Origin: CBDDKZ01 sp965230415
GTDB taxonomy: Bacteria; Bacteroidota; Bacteroidia; Cytophagales; JAAEPT01
Length of the DNA stretch: 64,000 nucleotides
Direction of reading: 5' to 3'
NCBI GenBank assembly: GCA_965230415.1
Contig: CBDDKZ010000005.1
Span: 186,001 to 250,000, forward strand
Shown: positions 42,636 through 51,679 of the stretch, piece after piece
Layout of the letters: each line of letters starts with the position of its first letter
How positions within the stretch are numbered: position 1 is the stretch's first letter
The notes under the pieces: generated by a model
Databases searched by the model: none
Told to the model about the DNA's origin: nothing
The model's input: the letters and a program-made list of their open reading frames with translations, nothing else
Program-made: the position numbers and the translations under genes

Positions 42636-43573
42636 AAGTATACTACGGTCTCGATAAATTCCAAGAGGTTCCATTTCCTGTTGTCACCAGTGGTACATTT
42701 GACGGAGTACATTTGGGACACCAGCGAATTCTTCAAAGAATAAACGAACTAGCCTCAAAACACCGAGGTGAGTCTGTCGTTTTGACCTTATGGCCACATC
42801 CAAAGCAGGTATTACAACACTCAGAGGTGCCCATTTCGTTATTATCTTCTATCGAAGAAAAAATTCACCTGCTTGAAAAACAAGGCATAGATAATTTAGT
42901 GATTATCCCTTTTACCAAAGCCTTTTCCGAAACCTCATCTGCTGACTTTATTCAAAATATCATTGTTGACAAACTAAAAACTAAGGTTTTAGTGATTGGC
43001 TATGATCATCGTTTCGGCAAAAATCGAGAAGGCAGTTTTGAATACCTTACCACACACAAAGACGATTATTCGTTTGAAATTGAAGAAATATCGAAAGAAG
43101 AAATAGACAACAGCACAATTAGTTCCACCCTTATACGTCAAAATATACTTGATGGTGATCTCGTTAATGCCAACAAACTGTTAGGCACACCTTATACTAT
43201 TAGTGGGAAAGTAATACTGGGTGAACAGATAGGCCGGACCATTAATTTTCCTACTGCCAATATTCAGGTAATGGAACATAATAAGCTATTGCCTCATGAA
43301 GGAGCATATGCAGTAATGGTCGTCACCAAAAATTCCCGATACCAGGGAATGATGAATATTGGGTACAGGCCCACCGTCAACGGTAAAGCAAAAACGATAG
43401 AAGTAAATATTTTCGATTTTGATAAGGACATCTACGGTCAATTTATTCGACTAGAAATCATTCAGAAAATTCGAAACGAAAAAAAGTTTAAAAACGTAGA
43501 AGCGCTGTCAAGTCAGTTAAAAATTGATAAATCGGCAGCTCAAAAGATTTTAAAGAACTATGAAACAGTCTGA
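42632..43573 (+). CDS. ribF: Bifunctional riboflavin kinase/FAD synthetase RibF
   Basis: A 313-residue two-domain enzyme. The N-terminal adenylyltransferase domain has GTFDGVHLGHQ and the GYDHRFGKNREG segment; the C-terminal kinase domain (from about 185) has GRTINFPTANI and GMMNIGYRPTVNG. It converts riboflavin to FMN and then FAD. It overlaps truB at its start by four bases and gldC at its end by 14 bases, so it is deeply embedded in the operon. Confidence 0.97.
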   Translation: MKVYYGLDKFQEVPFPVVTSGTFDGVHLGHQRILQRINELASKHRGESVVLTLWPHPKQVLQHSEVPISLLSSIEEKIHLLEKQGIDNLVIIPFTKAFSETSSADFIQNIIVDKLKTKVLVIGYDHRFGKNREGSFEYLTTHKDDYSFEIEEISKEEIDNSTISSTLIRQNILDGDLVNANKLLGTPYTISGKVILGEQIGRTINFPTANIQVMEHNKLLPHEGAYAVMVVTKNSRYQGMMNIGYRPTVNGKAKTIEVNIFDFDKDIYGQFIRLEIIQKIRNEKKFKNVEALSSQLKIDKSAAQKILKNYETV

Positions 43574-43892
43574 AATAAAATTCCAAGTAAAGCTTGATGA
43601 ACAAAATGTTCCGGAGAAAATAGCCTGGAGTGCTACCGAAAAACCTGACGGCGGTCTAGCAGACACTAACGCTATTGCACTTTCTGTTTGGGATAACATG
43701 CAAAAAAACACCTTGAGAATTGACCTTTGGACAAAGGAAATGACCGTAGACGAAATGAAACGATTTTGCGTTGATTCCATAGGAGGTTTGGCACAGACAA
43801 TTGAATCGGCAACGGGTGACCATAAAATGGCTCAAATGATGCATGACCTTTGTTCTAAGCTGGTAAAGCACATAGAAAACGAAAAAAAATAA
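43560..43892 (+). CDS. gldC: Gliding motility protein GldC
   Basis: A 110-residue protein with the GldC signature: SEIKFQVKLDEQNVPEKIAWSATE near the N-terminus, AIALSVWDNMQKNTLRIDLWTKEMTVDEMKRF in the middle, and a helical HKMAQMMHDLCSKLVKHI end. GldC is needed for full gliding in Flavobacterium johnsoniae, where it may support the GldB-containing machinery, though many non-gliding Bacteroidota keep it. It is cytoplasmic. The gene overlaps ribF by 14 bases, so its translation depends on ribosomes finishing ribF. Confidence 0.92.
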   Translation: MKQSEIKFQVKLDEQNVPEKIAWSATEKPDGGLADTNAIALSVWDNMQKNTLRIDLWTKEMTVDEMKRFCVDSIGGLAQTIESATGDHKMAQMMHDLCSKLVKHIENEKK

Positions 43893-43903
43893 TTACAATA
43901 AAT

Positions 43904-44785
43904 ATGTTTGGGGATCATACAGAGTTTCTATTCATAATAAATCCAATTGCCGGAACCAGAAACAACCTCAATCTATCGGAAATAATTAACTCTGTTTACG
44001 GAGACGGGAAGATAAATTACAAAATTTGTCTTACAGAAGCTCGAAATCATGGTCGTGAATTAGCACAAAAAGCTGTAGAACAGGGCATCCCTTATATAAT
44101 TGCGGCAGGAGGCGATGGAACAATCAATGAAGTAGCATCTGAGTTAATATACAGTAATAGCGCATTGGGAGTGATTGCACTTGGTTCTGGTAATGGCTTT
44201 GCGCGACACCTTCGGTTACCCTTGGATACGGAGCATGCCTTGTATCAGTTAAAGCAGCGTATCACCCGTACTATCGATACCGGACTTATAAACGATCGTC
44301 CATTTTTATGTACGGCAGGCATTGGTTTCGAAGCACAAATAAGCTACGTTTTTGATCAGGTTGAAGGTCGCGGTTTTAAGACCTACGCAAAATCTGTAAT
44401 CAGACAATTAAGTTCATACGAACCATTAACATATCATGTGAAAGGCCGAGATTTGGATTTCGAAACCAAGGCATTTACCGTATGCTTCGCCAATGCAGCT
44501 CAATACGGAAATAACTTTTACATTAGCCCTGAAGCTAAAATAGATGATGGCAAGCTTAATTTAAATATTATAGAACCATTCCCGAGAATTCAATTTCCAT
44601 CCATTGCTCGCCGATTTATGAATAAAAAACTTGGTGAGTCCAAGTATTACCATAATTACCTTTTTGAGGAAATCGAGGTCTCTTTTCAAGGTACTCACAT
44701 TGCCCATATCGACGGTGACCCTGTGGATTTAGGAAATAAATTAAAGATTAAAATTGAACCGCTCAGTTTGAAAGTGATGATCTGA
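43904..44785 (+). CDS. Diacylglycerol/lipid kinase family protein
   Basis: A 293-residue protein with the DAGK catalytic domain: FIINPIAGTRNN at the N-terminus, the nucleotide-binding AAGGDGTINEVASEL, and GSGNGFARHLRLP. The C-terminal half (from about 130) is the beta-sandwich domain with AGIGFEAQISYVFD and HIDGDPVDLG. Substrates in this family include diacylglycerol, sphingoid lipids and undecaprenol; the actual one cannot be told. It is the last gene of the ftsX operon and converges on kdsB. Confidence 0.92.
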   Translation: MFGDHTEFLFIINPIAGTRNNLNLSEIINSVYGDGKINYKICLTEARNHGRELAQKAVEQGIPYIIAAGGDGTINEVASELIYSNSALGVIALGSGNGFARHLRLPLDTEHALYQLKQRITRTIDTGLINDRPFLCTAGIGFEAQISYVFDQVEGRGFKTYAKSVIRQLSSYEPLTYHVKGRDLDFETKAFTVCFANAAQYGNNFYISPEAKIDDGKLNLNIIEPFPRIQFPSIARRFMNKKLGESKYYHNYLFEEIEVSFQGTHIAHIDGDPVDLGNKLKIKIEPLSLKVMI

Positions 44786-44797
44786 AGTCACTAACTA

Positions 44798-45535
44798 TTA
44801 CTCCTCTTTATTCAATTGTGCTAACTGCTCGGGAGTATCTATCCCTTCTGTTTCAAGAACAGTTCTGGCAACCTTTATTTTAAACCCATGGCTTAGCCAG
44901 CGTAATTGTTCTAACGATTCTGACAACTCCAACTGGGCCTGCTGTATTTTTGTAACCTGCTCTAATACTTCTGTTTGAAATGCATATATACCGATATGCT
45001 TATAGAATAGACCTTTAGCGAACCATTCTTCTGAAGACAGGTTACGGTAATAAGGAATGGTGCTTCGGCTAAAATACATGGCAAAATCTCGTTCGTCAAA
45101 AACTACTTTTGGCACATTAGAATCATGTAATTCTTCTTCCTGTTCTATTTTCTTCACCAAAGTTCCAATTTGTACGGTGTCATCTATAAAAAGATCCACT
45201 AACAAATCTATTTGTTCTGGTTGTATAAACGGCTCATCTCCCTGTACGTTTACGACGACATCATATTCGTCCCCCAATCCGGCGTAAGCCTCCCAACATC
45301 GGTCGGTACCTGAGTTATGTTTTACCCCTGTCATAACCGCCTTACCTCCGCACTCCATAACATGATTAAATATGCGTTCATCGTCCGTTGCAACGCAAAC
45401 ATCGGATAATTTGTCCGACTTTTTACATTGATCATATACGCGCATAATCATGGACTTCCCCTGTACCTGCGCCAAGGGCTTACCGGGAAAACGGGAAGAC
45501 CCGAATCTGGCAGGTATTATTGCTACAACTTTCAT
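44798..45535 (-). CDS. kdsB: 3-deoxy-manno-octulosonate cytidylyltransferase
   Basis: A 245-residue CMP-Kdo synthetase. The nucleotide-binding IPARFGSSRFPGKPL motif starts the protein; VCVATDDERI, MTGVKHNSGTDRCWEA and VVNVQGDEPFI are all diagnostic. It activates Kdo for attachment to lipid A in lipopolysaccharide synthesis. Its start overlaps the end of nfeD by four bases (ATGA), linking two envelope functions. Cytoplasmic. Confidence 0.97.
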   Translation of the reverse strand: MKVVAIIPARFGSSRFPGKPLAQVQGKSMIMRVYDQCKKSDKLSDVCVATDDERIFNHVMECGGKAVMTGVKHNSGTDRCWEAYAGLGDEYDVVVNVQGDEPFIQPEQIDLLVDLFIDDTVQIGTLVKKIEQEEELHDSNVPKVVFDERDFAMYFSRSTIPYYRNLSSEEWFAKGLFYKHIGIYAFQTEVLEQVTKIQQAQLELSESLEQLRWLSHGFKIKVARTVLETEGIDTPEQLAQLNKEE

Positions 45536-46884
45536 TCTTCAATTATCACTTTTAGACTTACACCCTCATCTTCAACTACCTTTACAGACGCTCCTTTCGG
45601 AATAAAGCCATGAAGTGCTGCCGCATCACAGTGCTCTCCTTCAACTCTTATCATACCACTCGGCTTTAAATCTGTAAGCGCTATTCCAGCTTTCCCCATC
45701 ATGGATGACTCCGAGCTAATACCCCCTTTAAAATTCTGATTTATACTTGCCTGCAATGAAATCTTTTTGAAAGCCTTACTTTTTAAAAATGCTGCTCCTC
45801 CAACAAAAACAAGCAATACACTACCTATCATACTAATACCTAATACCATAAAGGCCCATTGCAGTGCTTCAGGAGTCACAAAGTCAAAATTAAAAAAATC
45901 GTTTTTCAGCATGGACAGTAATAGGGACATAAAACAACTGGCAATCCCCAGTGCTCCCACAATTCCGAATCCGGGAAGTACAAATAGCTCTACGACCAGC
46001 AAAATAACCCCCACAAAGAACAACAACAGCTCCCAGGAAGCCAGCAAGCCATGAAGGTAATCGGGAACAAAATACAAAATCAAAGCTGTTGCCGCAACGA
46101 TCAAAGGAAAACCTACTCCCGGTGATTGTAACTCAAAATAAAGACCACCAATGATCAAAATTACCAGTATGGATTTCACAGCGGGATGCAAAAAAAATGC
46201 GATTATTTCCTCTGTATTGTCAAATTCAAATTTAGTTAGTTCATAGTTCGTTACTCCTGTAGCCTCCAATATCTCCGCTACCGAATTATAGGACCCTTCG
46301 CAATACCCGGTATCAATAGCTTCTTGGGTAGTTAATGACAAGACGTATGCCGAATCTGTCCCAAGGTTTTTACCTACAAAACCCTCTGCAATACTGGGAT
46401 CTCTGCCCTGTGACTCTGCTGTTGTACGCATCATCGACCTCATAAAAGCCTGTATCTTTTCAGGTAATACTTCCCCATTTTGGTTAACTGCGGTGCTAGC
46501 TCCGATATGCGCCCCTTTAGCCATATATATACTATCACATGCTATGGATATTAATGCTCCGGCCGATCCTGCCGTTTGGTTAATAAAAACGTAGACGGGA
46601 ATTTCGACTTTTAAAAGTCTGGAGCGGATCTCATCTGCATCAATAACTGCACCGCCATAAGTATCCAGTTCTATGATGACCAAACCCGCTTTGTCTTCAC
46701 GGGCTTTCTCCAGACCAAGCTTAATATACCTGTTAGAGACCGAATTCACTTCCATTTTTAATTCGAGCAGACACACCTTTAGGAGGGGGGCGGGTCTGAC
46801 AGAATCCTGAGCGGAGGTGACTAATGTGAGCAATAGCGCAAAAAACACCAGTACCTGTGTATAATATTCTTTTATGGGCTTCAT
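45532..46884 (-). CDS. nfeD: NfeD-family membrane-bound serine protease
   Basis: A 450-residue protein of the long NfeD type. The signal peptide ends near residue 25. The ClpP-like protease domain (about 40-240) has the catalytic serine in NQTAGSAGALISIACD, followed by the SIYMAKGAHIGASTAV segment and a Lys-containing GKNLGTD region. Four membrane helices (about 245-365) precede a C-terminal NfeD OB-fold (GKAGIALTDLKPSGMIRVEGEHCDAA). Partners of this family are stomatin/flotillin-like proteins in membrane microdomains; none is in the window. It is upstream of, and coupled to, kdsB. Confidence 0.93.
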   Translation of the reverse strand: MKPIKEYYTQVLVFFALLLTLVTSAQDSVRPAPLLKVCLLELKMEVNSVSNRYIKLGLEKAREDKAGLVIIELDTYGGAVIDADEIRSRLLKVEIPVYVFINQTAGSAGALISIACDSIYMAKGAHIGASTAVNQNGEVLPEKIQAFMRSMMRTTAESQGRDPSIAEGFVGKNLGTDSAYVLSLTTQEAIDTGYCEGSYNSVAEILEATGVTNYELTKFEFDNTEEIIAFFLHPAVKSILVILIIGGLYFELQSPGVGFPLIVAATALILYFVPDYLHGLLASWELLLFFVGVILLVVELFVLPGFGIVGALGIASCFMSLLLSMLKNDFFNFDFVTPEALQWAFMVLGISMIGSVLLVFVGGAAFLKSKAFKKISLQASINQNFKGGISSESSMMGKAGIALTDLKPSGMIRVEGEHCDAAALHGFIPKGASVKVVEDEGVSLKVIIEE

Positions 46885-46965
46885 TGTCTGAAATTTAACA
46901 TTTTCGTTCTTAAATCACCAACACTAAAAAGCTTTTATATTACCCTATAGCTTACATAATTTTAT

Positions 46966-46973
46966 TATCTTTG
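46966..46973 (+). promoter_or_regulatory. Promoter -7 box of the LysM gene
   Basis: TATCTTTG at 46966-46973 is an exact TAnnTTTG match in the 120-bp divergent gap between nfeD and the LysM gene. The start codon is 31 bases beyond the box. No strong -33 element is obvious. Confidence 0.5.
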
Positions 46974-47004
46974 TTGTTAGCTCTAAGATTAAAGGACATA
47001 CGGC

Positions 47005-47976
47005 ATGAACAAAAACCACTCACCGATGAGGATCGAAAAGATGCTTAATATCACACAACGCAAGCCTTTCACCTATCTATTGGTTATCATCCTGTTATTT
47101 TTAGCTGTCACGGACATTGCCCGTGGACGGACATTAGATTCATTGCGAACAGAAAAAGTTGGAAGACAAACATTTGTATTACACAAAGTAGATAAAGGAG
47201 AGACCATTTATAGTATTTCAAGGCGCTATAATGTGGAGACTAAGAATGTACTGAAAGCCAACAGCAATTCCAACAACCTATCTATAGGACAGGTATTACG
47301 CATCCCCGTTAAAAATGTATCTTCTATCTCTGCTATAAGCAAAACGCACAAAGTAGCACCTGGAGAAACGCTCTATTCCATCTCCAAGAAATATGGTATC
47401 AACGTTGACCAACTTAAGAGATGGAACGGTCTGGTTAATTCAAACCTTTCATTAGGGCAGGTTATAAAAGTAAGCAAACCCGTTTCACAAAAAACGGACA
47501 ATGTCAGTACCGACTTTTTAATTCATAAAGTCAGACATGGAGAAACATTCTATGCCATCTCTAAAAAATATGATGTAAGTGTTCCCCAAATTCAATCATG
47601 GAACAGAGGAATATCTGCTAACGATTTACATGAAGGACAGCAGCTTCGAATCAAAAAGGAAGTAAAGCACCCTCCTGTTCAAAATCACTTAAAAAACTCC
47701 AGATCTAAAATTTACAAAGAAAAGGGAACAGTAGTAGCTAGTAAAAACGAAACTTTTGGAAACACTTTTTCCGAATGTTTGCATAAAAAAGCCAAAATAG
47801 GTTCTATAGTAGAAATCGTAGATCAAAAATCGAATAAAAAAGTATATGCAAAAGTAATTGGCCGCCTGGACCGCTCTGACAGGTCACTGGCAAAAATCAA
47901 TATGGTAGCCCATCATAAATTGGGTATTTTGCCAAAAGCTTTTTCAGCCGCAGTAACACACATAGTTACTTTTTAG
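47005..47976 (+). CDS. Secreted protein with three LysM modules and a C-terminal beta-barrel-like domain
   Basis: A 323-residue protein. A membrane-targeting segment (FTYLLVIILLFLAVTDIARG) lies at about 22-42, so the protein is exported. Three LysM repeats follow with the typical KVxxGETxYSISKKYxV pattern at about 55, 115 and 175, each ending in LSxGQVxxI/VxK. The C-terminal 80 residues (GNTFSECLHKKAKIGSIVEIVD, then KVIGRLDRSD) resemble an RlpA-like double-psi barrel. It should bind peptidoglycan; whether the last domain is catalytic is uncertain, since no clear active-site Asp/His pair was identified. Confidence 0.88.
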   Translation: MNKNHSPMRIEKMLNITQRKPFTYLLVIILLFLAVTDIARGRTLDSLRTEKVGRQTFVLHKVDKGETIYSISRRYNVETKNVLKANSNSNNLSIGQVLRIPVKNVSSISAISKTHKVAPGETLYSISKKYGINVDQLKRWNGLVNSNLSLGQVIKVSKPVSQKTDNVSTDFLIHKVRHGETFYAISKKYDVSVPQIQSWNRGISANDLHEGQQLRIKKEVKHPPVQNHLKNSRSKIYKEKGTVVASKNETFGNTFSECLHKKAKIGSIVEIVDQKSNKKVYAKVIGRLDRSDRSLAKINMVAHHKLGILPKAFSAAVTHIVTF

Positions 47977-47993
47977 TACCAATTAACTATTCC

Positions 47994-49469
47994 ATGAATG
48001 GAAAAAAGCTTCTTAGTCTTTTGTTGGGCCCGGGTCTGGGCTTATTGTGTTACATTTTAGTAGACTTCGGTCCGAATCACGAAGATGCCTTAGCGACACT
48101 CGCTTTACTCATATGGATGGCTACCTGGTGGATTACAGAGGTTATCCCACTTGGTGTAACCGGGCTCTTACCCATTATTTTTTTCCCAATTGCCGGTATT
48201 ATTCCGGGTAAAGAAGTCGCTCCACATTATGCCAACCACATTGTGTTGCTCTTTATCGGAGGCTTTTTAATTGCGTATGCCATGGAACGCTGGAAGCTCC
48301 ATGAGCGCATCGCCCTCCTTATTATAAACAAGCTGGGACATTCTCCAAGGCGATTATTACTGGGGTTTATGCTATCCAGTTATTTTTTATCGATGTGGAT
48401 ATCAAATACCGCTACTACCGTAATGCTTATGGCTCCGGCCATAGCCACTATTAATCAATTACGAACAGGTAATAACTCAGAAAATACCAGCAATATAAAT
48501 AAGTTTGCGATCATTTTACTTTTATCTGTCGCCTATTCAGCCTCTATTGGCGGTATGACCACATTGGTAGGAACACCGCCTAATCTCATTTTTTACAATT
48601 TCATTTGCGAACAGTTCCCTGAACTAGGTCATCATTTCAATTTCTTGACCTGGATGCTCTTTGCAGCCCCTATTTCACTGATTTTCTTAATCATAGCCTA
48701 TTCCTACTTCTGTTTTCACCTGCGCAAAGTCAGTTTTATTGTATCCGGACAGCTATTTAAAGAAAAACTGCGTTTACTAGGTAAAACAAGTTTTGAAGAA
48801 AAAGCGGTATTAACTGTATTCATCACGTTGGCTATCTGCTGGATGACTCGAAAGGACATCCTGATAAATGATTTTACACTACCGGGATGGCATCGGCTAT
48901 TTCCTTCTCATGTAAAAATAGAGGACAGTACAGTAGCTATTTTTTTTGCTGTTCTTCTTTTTGTGATCCCTTCCAAAAAGGGTAAGATGCAATTATTGAG
49001 CTTGGAGGAGCTGAAACGAATCCCACTCAACATTGTATTTATGTTTGGTGGAGGAATCGCACTGGCCAAAGGCTTTGTCAGTTCGGGACTTGGAGAAATT
49101 CTCACCGGGCAATTAAGAGGCCTTCATGGAATACCTACTTTTGTGACCATTTTTATCATAAGCGCTTTTGTACTCTTCTTAACAGAAATATCCTCCAATT
49201 CACCAACAGTGCACCTTGTTCTTCCCGTGTTAGTACCCCTGGCTAACACCTTCGGAATATCTCCTATTGCACTTTTGTTACCTGCTACCATTGCAGCTTC
49301 ATATGCGTTTATGTTACCTATTTCAACCCCTCCAAATGCCATTGTTTTCGAAAGCGGCCTGGTACCGGTGAAAACAATGATGCGCTATGGATTATGGTTA
49401 AACATCATGGCCATCGTACTAATAAATCTGGCTATGTATTTCCTGTTTCCACTGATATATCCTATTTAG
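47994..49469 (+). CDS. SLC13/DASS-family sodium-coupled anion symporter
   Basis: A 491-residue transporter with about 11-12 hydrophobic helices. The two SNT-like sodium/substrate motifs are visible: MWISNTATTVMLMAPAIA in the first half and LTEISSNSPTVHLVLPVL in the second, along with GGMTTLVGTPPNLIFYN and the mirrored LPISTPPNAIVFESG. Family members import dicarboxylates, citrate or sulfate with sodium. The substrate cannot be told; a sulfate role would fit with the sulfate-reduction gene elsewhere in the window but there is no direct link. It lies 17 bases after the LysM gene and one base before the next gene. Confidence 0.95.
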   Translation: MNGKKLLSLLLGPGLGLLCYILVDFGPNHEDALATLALLIWMATWWITEVIPLGVTGLLPIIFFPIAGIIPGKEVAPHYANHIVLLFIGGFLIAYAMERWKLHERIALLIINKLGHSPRRLLLGFMLSSYFLSMWISNTATTVMLMAPAIATINQLRTGNNSENTSNINKFAIILLLSVAYSASIGGMTTLVGTPPNLIFYNFICEQFPELGHHFNFLTWMLFAAPISLIFLIIAYSYFCFHLRKVSFIVSGQLFKEKLRLLGKTSFEEKAVLTVFITLAICWMTRKDILINDFTLPGWHRLFPSHVKIEDSTVAIFFAVLLFVIPSKKGKMQLLSLEELKRIPLNIVFMFGGGIALAKGFVSSGLGEILTGQLRGLHGIPTFVTIFIISAFVLFLTEISSNSPTVHLVLPVLVPLANTFGISPIALLLPATIAASYAFMLPISTPPNAIVFESGLVPVKTMMRYGLWLNIMAIVLINLAMYFLFPLIYPI

Positions 49470-49470
49470 C

Positions 49471-50235
49471 ATGCATGAGCAACAACTTAAAGATTTTCTG
49501 GAAGAGAAAGTAAACACCTACAATCGGGTTGATTTCATTGAAAACGACCCTATATGCATACCTCATCGTTACAGCATGCAACAGGACATAGAAATTATGG
49601 GTTTTTGGAGTGCTATGTTGGCATGGGGCCAAAGAAAAACCATTATTAACAAGTGCAATGAATTAAGTGCGCTAATGGATCATGCGCCGTATGATTTTGT
49701 GCTTAATCACAGTGAAAACGACCTCAAAAAGCTCACTGATTTTAAGCATCGAACTTTTAACACCACAGACACGCTCTATTTTCTGACTTTTTTTAGATAT
49801 CACTATCAAAACCATGAAAGTCTTGAGCAGGCATTCTTGTTAAATGGTCAATTTGAAGCTGCTTCAAGCCTAAGCCATTTCCACAACTACTTTTTCTCAC
49901 TGGAAGACGCACCACATAGAACCAGGAAACACATCGCTTCCCCGGCCAAAAAAGCTACATGCAAACGACTCAATATGTTTTTAAGGTGGATGGTCAGACA
50001 AGACGACAATGGAGTTGACTTTGGAATATGGAATAACATATCACCACGGGATTTATATTGCCCACTAGATGTTCACGTGGACCGCGTTGCCCGCAAACTT
50101 GGACTTATCGAACGCAAACAAACAGATTGGAAAACAACGGCTGAATTAACCAACGAACTCAAAAAACTGGACAGCAATGATCCTGTTAAATATGATTTCG
50201 CCTTGTTTGGGCTTGGTATTGAAGAAAAATATTAG
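49471..50235 (+). CDS. TIGR02757/DUF2400-family protein
   Basis: A 254-residue protein of the TIGR02757 family, recognised by DPICIPHRYSMQQDIEIMGFWSAMLAWGQRKTII near residue 30, LNMFLRWMVRQDDNGVDFGIW in the middle, and the CPLDVHVDRVARKLGLI segment. The last resembles the helix-hairpin-helix region of DNA glycosylases, and members have been speculated to act on DNA, but no function is proven. It has no signal peptide. Translation is probably coupled to the SLC13 gene, whose stop lies one base upstream. Confidence 0.9.
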   Translation: MHEQQLKDFLEEKVNTYNRVDFIENDPICIPHRYSMQQDIEIMGFWSAMLAWGQRKTIINKCNELSALMDHAPYDFVLNHSENDLKKLTDFKHRTFNTTDTLYFLTFFRYHYQNHESLEQAFLLNGQFEAASSLSHFHNYFFSLEDAPHRTRKHIASPAKKATCKRLNMFLRWMVRQDDNGVDFGIWNNISPRDLYCPLDVHVDRVARKLGLIERKQTDWKTTAELTNELKKLDSNDPVKYDFALFGLGIEEKY

Positions 50236-50300
50236 TGATTTCACCCGCATTTCCGGCATGGTTTTTGCAATTCTTTAAGTAGGATCAAACTTTTATAATC

Positions 50301-50753
50301 ATGCAAGATTCAAAAAATACAACGCACGCATTTTCTAATAGTATTATTTATAACGACACCTTATTTTACGGTGCCCTTACCCTGTTCTTTGTAGGGTTCT
50401 CCTTACTCACTCTTCACCTTTTTATTTTAGGAATGTGTTTATCCGTGGCAGGCATCATTTTGAGTATTAGATCCAGTGGATTTCAAATTGATTACTTAAA
50501 CAAACGCATTCGGAAATATCACGCGGTTTTAGGTCAAAAGAGAGGACAGTGGATATCAATTGAAAACATTGAACGCCTGGTAATCAAAAAGGTAAACAGC
50601 ACAAACAACAGCATCCTAAAATACAAAACCGGTCTATTTGCCTACGACAACACCAATAATTCGGAAATTCTTTTGCAGTATGGTCCCAACCAACAGTTAA
50701 GCCAATTAAAACGAAGGCTAATGAAGGAATTTAATAAAATCAAGCATATTTAA
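50301..50753 (+). CDS. Small two-helix membrane protein of unknown function
   Basis: A 150-residue protein with two adjacent hydrophobic helices (LFYGALTLFFVGFSLLTLHLF and LGMCLSVAGIILSI, about 24-60), then a roughly 85-residue soluble part with basic residues (RIRKYHAVLGQKRGQWISIENIERLVIKK). The layout resembles small membrane proteins carrying a PH-like domain, but I cannot assign a family. It follows the TIGR02757 gene by 65 bases and converges on a minus-strand gene after 15 bases. Confidence 0.7.
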   Translation: MQDSKNTTHAFSNSIIYNDTLFYGALTLFFVGFSLLTLHLFILGMCLSVAGIILSIRSSGFQIDYLNKRIRKYHAVLGQKRGQWISIENIERLVIKKVNSTNNSILKYKTGLFAYDNTNNSEILLQYGPNQQLSQLKRRLMKEFNKIKHI

Positions 50754-50768
50754 TCCGCCCTGCTCCTG

Positions 50769-51224
50769 TTAATGCATGCACCCCATGTAGACAGGAGCCT
50801 TTTTTATATATGCATCGGCATAGTGTTCTTTTGCACGACTTAAGTATTCTTTAGCATGATCCCGGTCCCCCTGTGCAATAACAACTATATAATACCCTTC
50901 AGAAAAACCATTAAAAGCAGAGCTAAACTCCACACTTATGTAATTATTATTCCCTTCACGTCCACGAGGAATATATCCATGACTCACGCCACAATCGCAT
51001 ATCAAGTCATTCGTCAACCCTTCTTCAGCGCTTGGATAATTCCCACCTAAAGCGAGTTTAAGGCCCAATTTCTGGTGAGCACCTTCGGCTACATCTCGTG
51101 CCTGATCGTAATCTTTTGAAGCGTGAATAAGCACAAAATAGACATCAACATAAGGTTCCGGGAATTGTGTATAGCCAGATACCCCTATTAGTCCCGCAAT
51201 TAAAATTATAATAAGCTGTTTCAT
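50769..51224 (-). CDS. Small secreted protein with possible SPOR-like repeat, function unknown
   Basis: About 151 residues from ATG 51224. The in-frame codon at 51251 adds nine residues before the signal peptide and is less likely. MKQLIIILIAGLIGVSGYTQ is a signal peptide. The mature part has two similar beta-alpha halves, VDVYFVLIHASKDYDQARDVAEGAHQKLG and YYIVVIAQGDRDHAKEYLSRAKEHY, spaced about 80 residues apart, which look like SPOR-type or ferredoxin-like repeats. Three cysteines (two in CDC, one in GCMH at the C-terminus) could form disulfides. Its upstream region is divergent from a small membrane protein gene. Confidence 0.65.
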   Translation of the reverse strand: MKQLIIILIAGLIGVSGYTQFPEPYVDVYFVLIHASKDYDQARDVAEGAHQKLGLKLALGGNYPSAEEGLTNDLICDCGVSHGYIPRGREGNNNYISVEFSSAFNGFSEGYYIVVIAQGDRDHAKEYLSRAKEHYADAYIKKAPVYMGCMH

Positions 51225-51291
51225 GATTTTTAATATTATAACATTTGCCAAAATCTGCTTATTTTTATCATTCTTTCGAAAAGCAAATTAT

Positions 51292-51678
51292 ATGTCCAAT
51301 AGTTTCTTAAACGTAATTCTCATTGTAATGGCCGTCATTTACCTTTCCAGACGCATTAACAGGTGGGCAAATGCATCACTAACAAATGATGAGCTTGATA
51401 AACTGCATAAGTTGTCAAACTCCAATGGCAAATACAACCTATTTATAATTTTAGGAATCGTTGGTTTGTTTTTGTTAAACGACAGATTAGCGTTTATTCC
51501 TACTCATATAGCAAGCTTTCTTTACAATACGCTATTGATCTGTTACATCATTTTTCAAGGTGCTCGTCAATACAATCGGCTCAACAATAACGATTTCCCA
51601 AAAGGATACATTTATAAAGTAATGTTAGCCAATGCGGTTCGCTTAATAGGCCTGGCGACCTTAATAGCCATCATTTAA
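51292..51678 (+). CDS. Small membrane protein of unknown function
   Basis: A 128-residue protein from ATG 51292; the frame is open upstream to 51223 but the additional 23 residues look non-coding and overlap the divergent neighbour. Three to four hydrophobic helices are present (FLNVILIVMAVIYL, LFIILGIVGLFLLN, IASFLYNTLLICYIIFQGA, AVRLIGLATLIAII). Between the first two lies a short polar stretch with Lys/Leu heptad-like pattern. No family recognised. It ends one base before the stop of the convergent sprF-like gene. Confidence 0.7.
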   Translation: MSNSFLNVILIVMAVIYLSRRINRWANASLTNDELDKLHKLSNSNGKYNLFIILGIVGLFLLNDRLAFIPTHIASFLYNTLLICYIIFQGARQYNRLNNNDFPKGYIYKVMLANAVRLIGLATLIAII

Positions 51679-51679
51679 G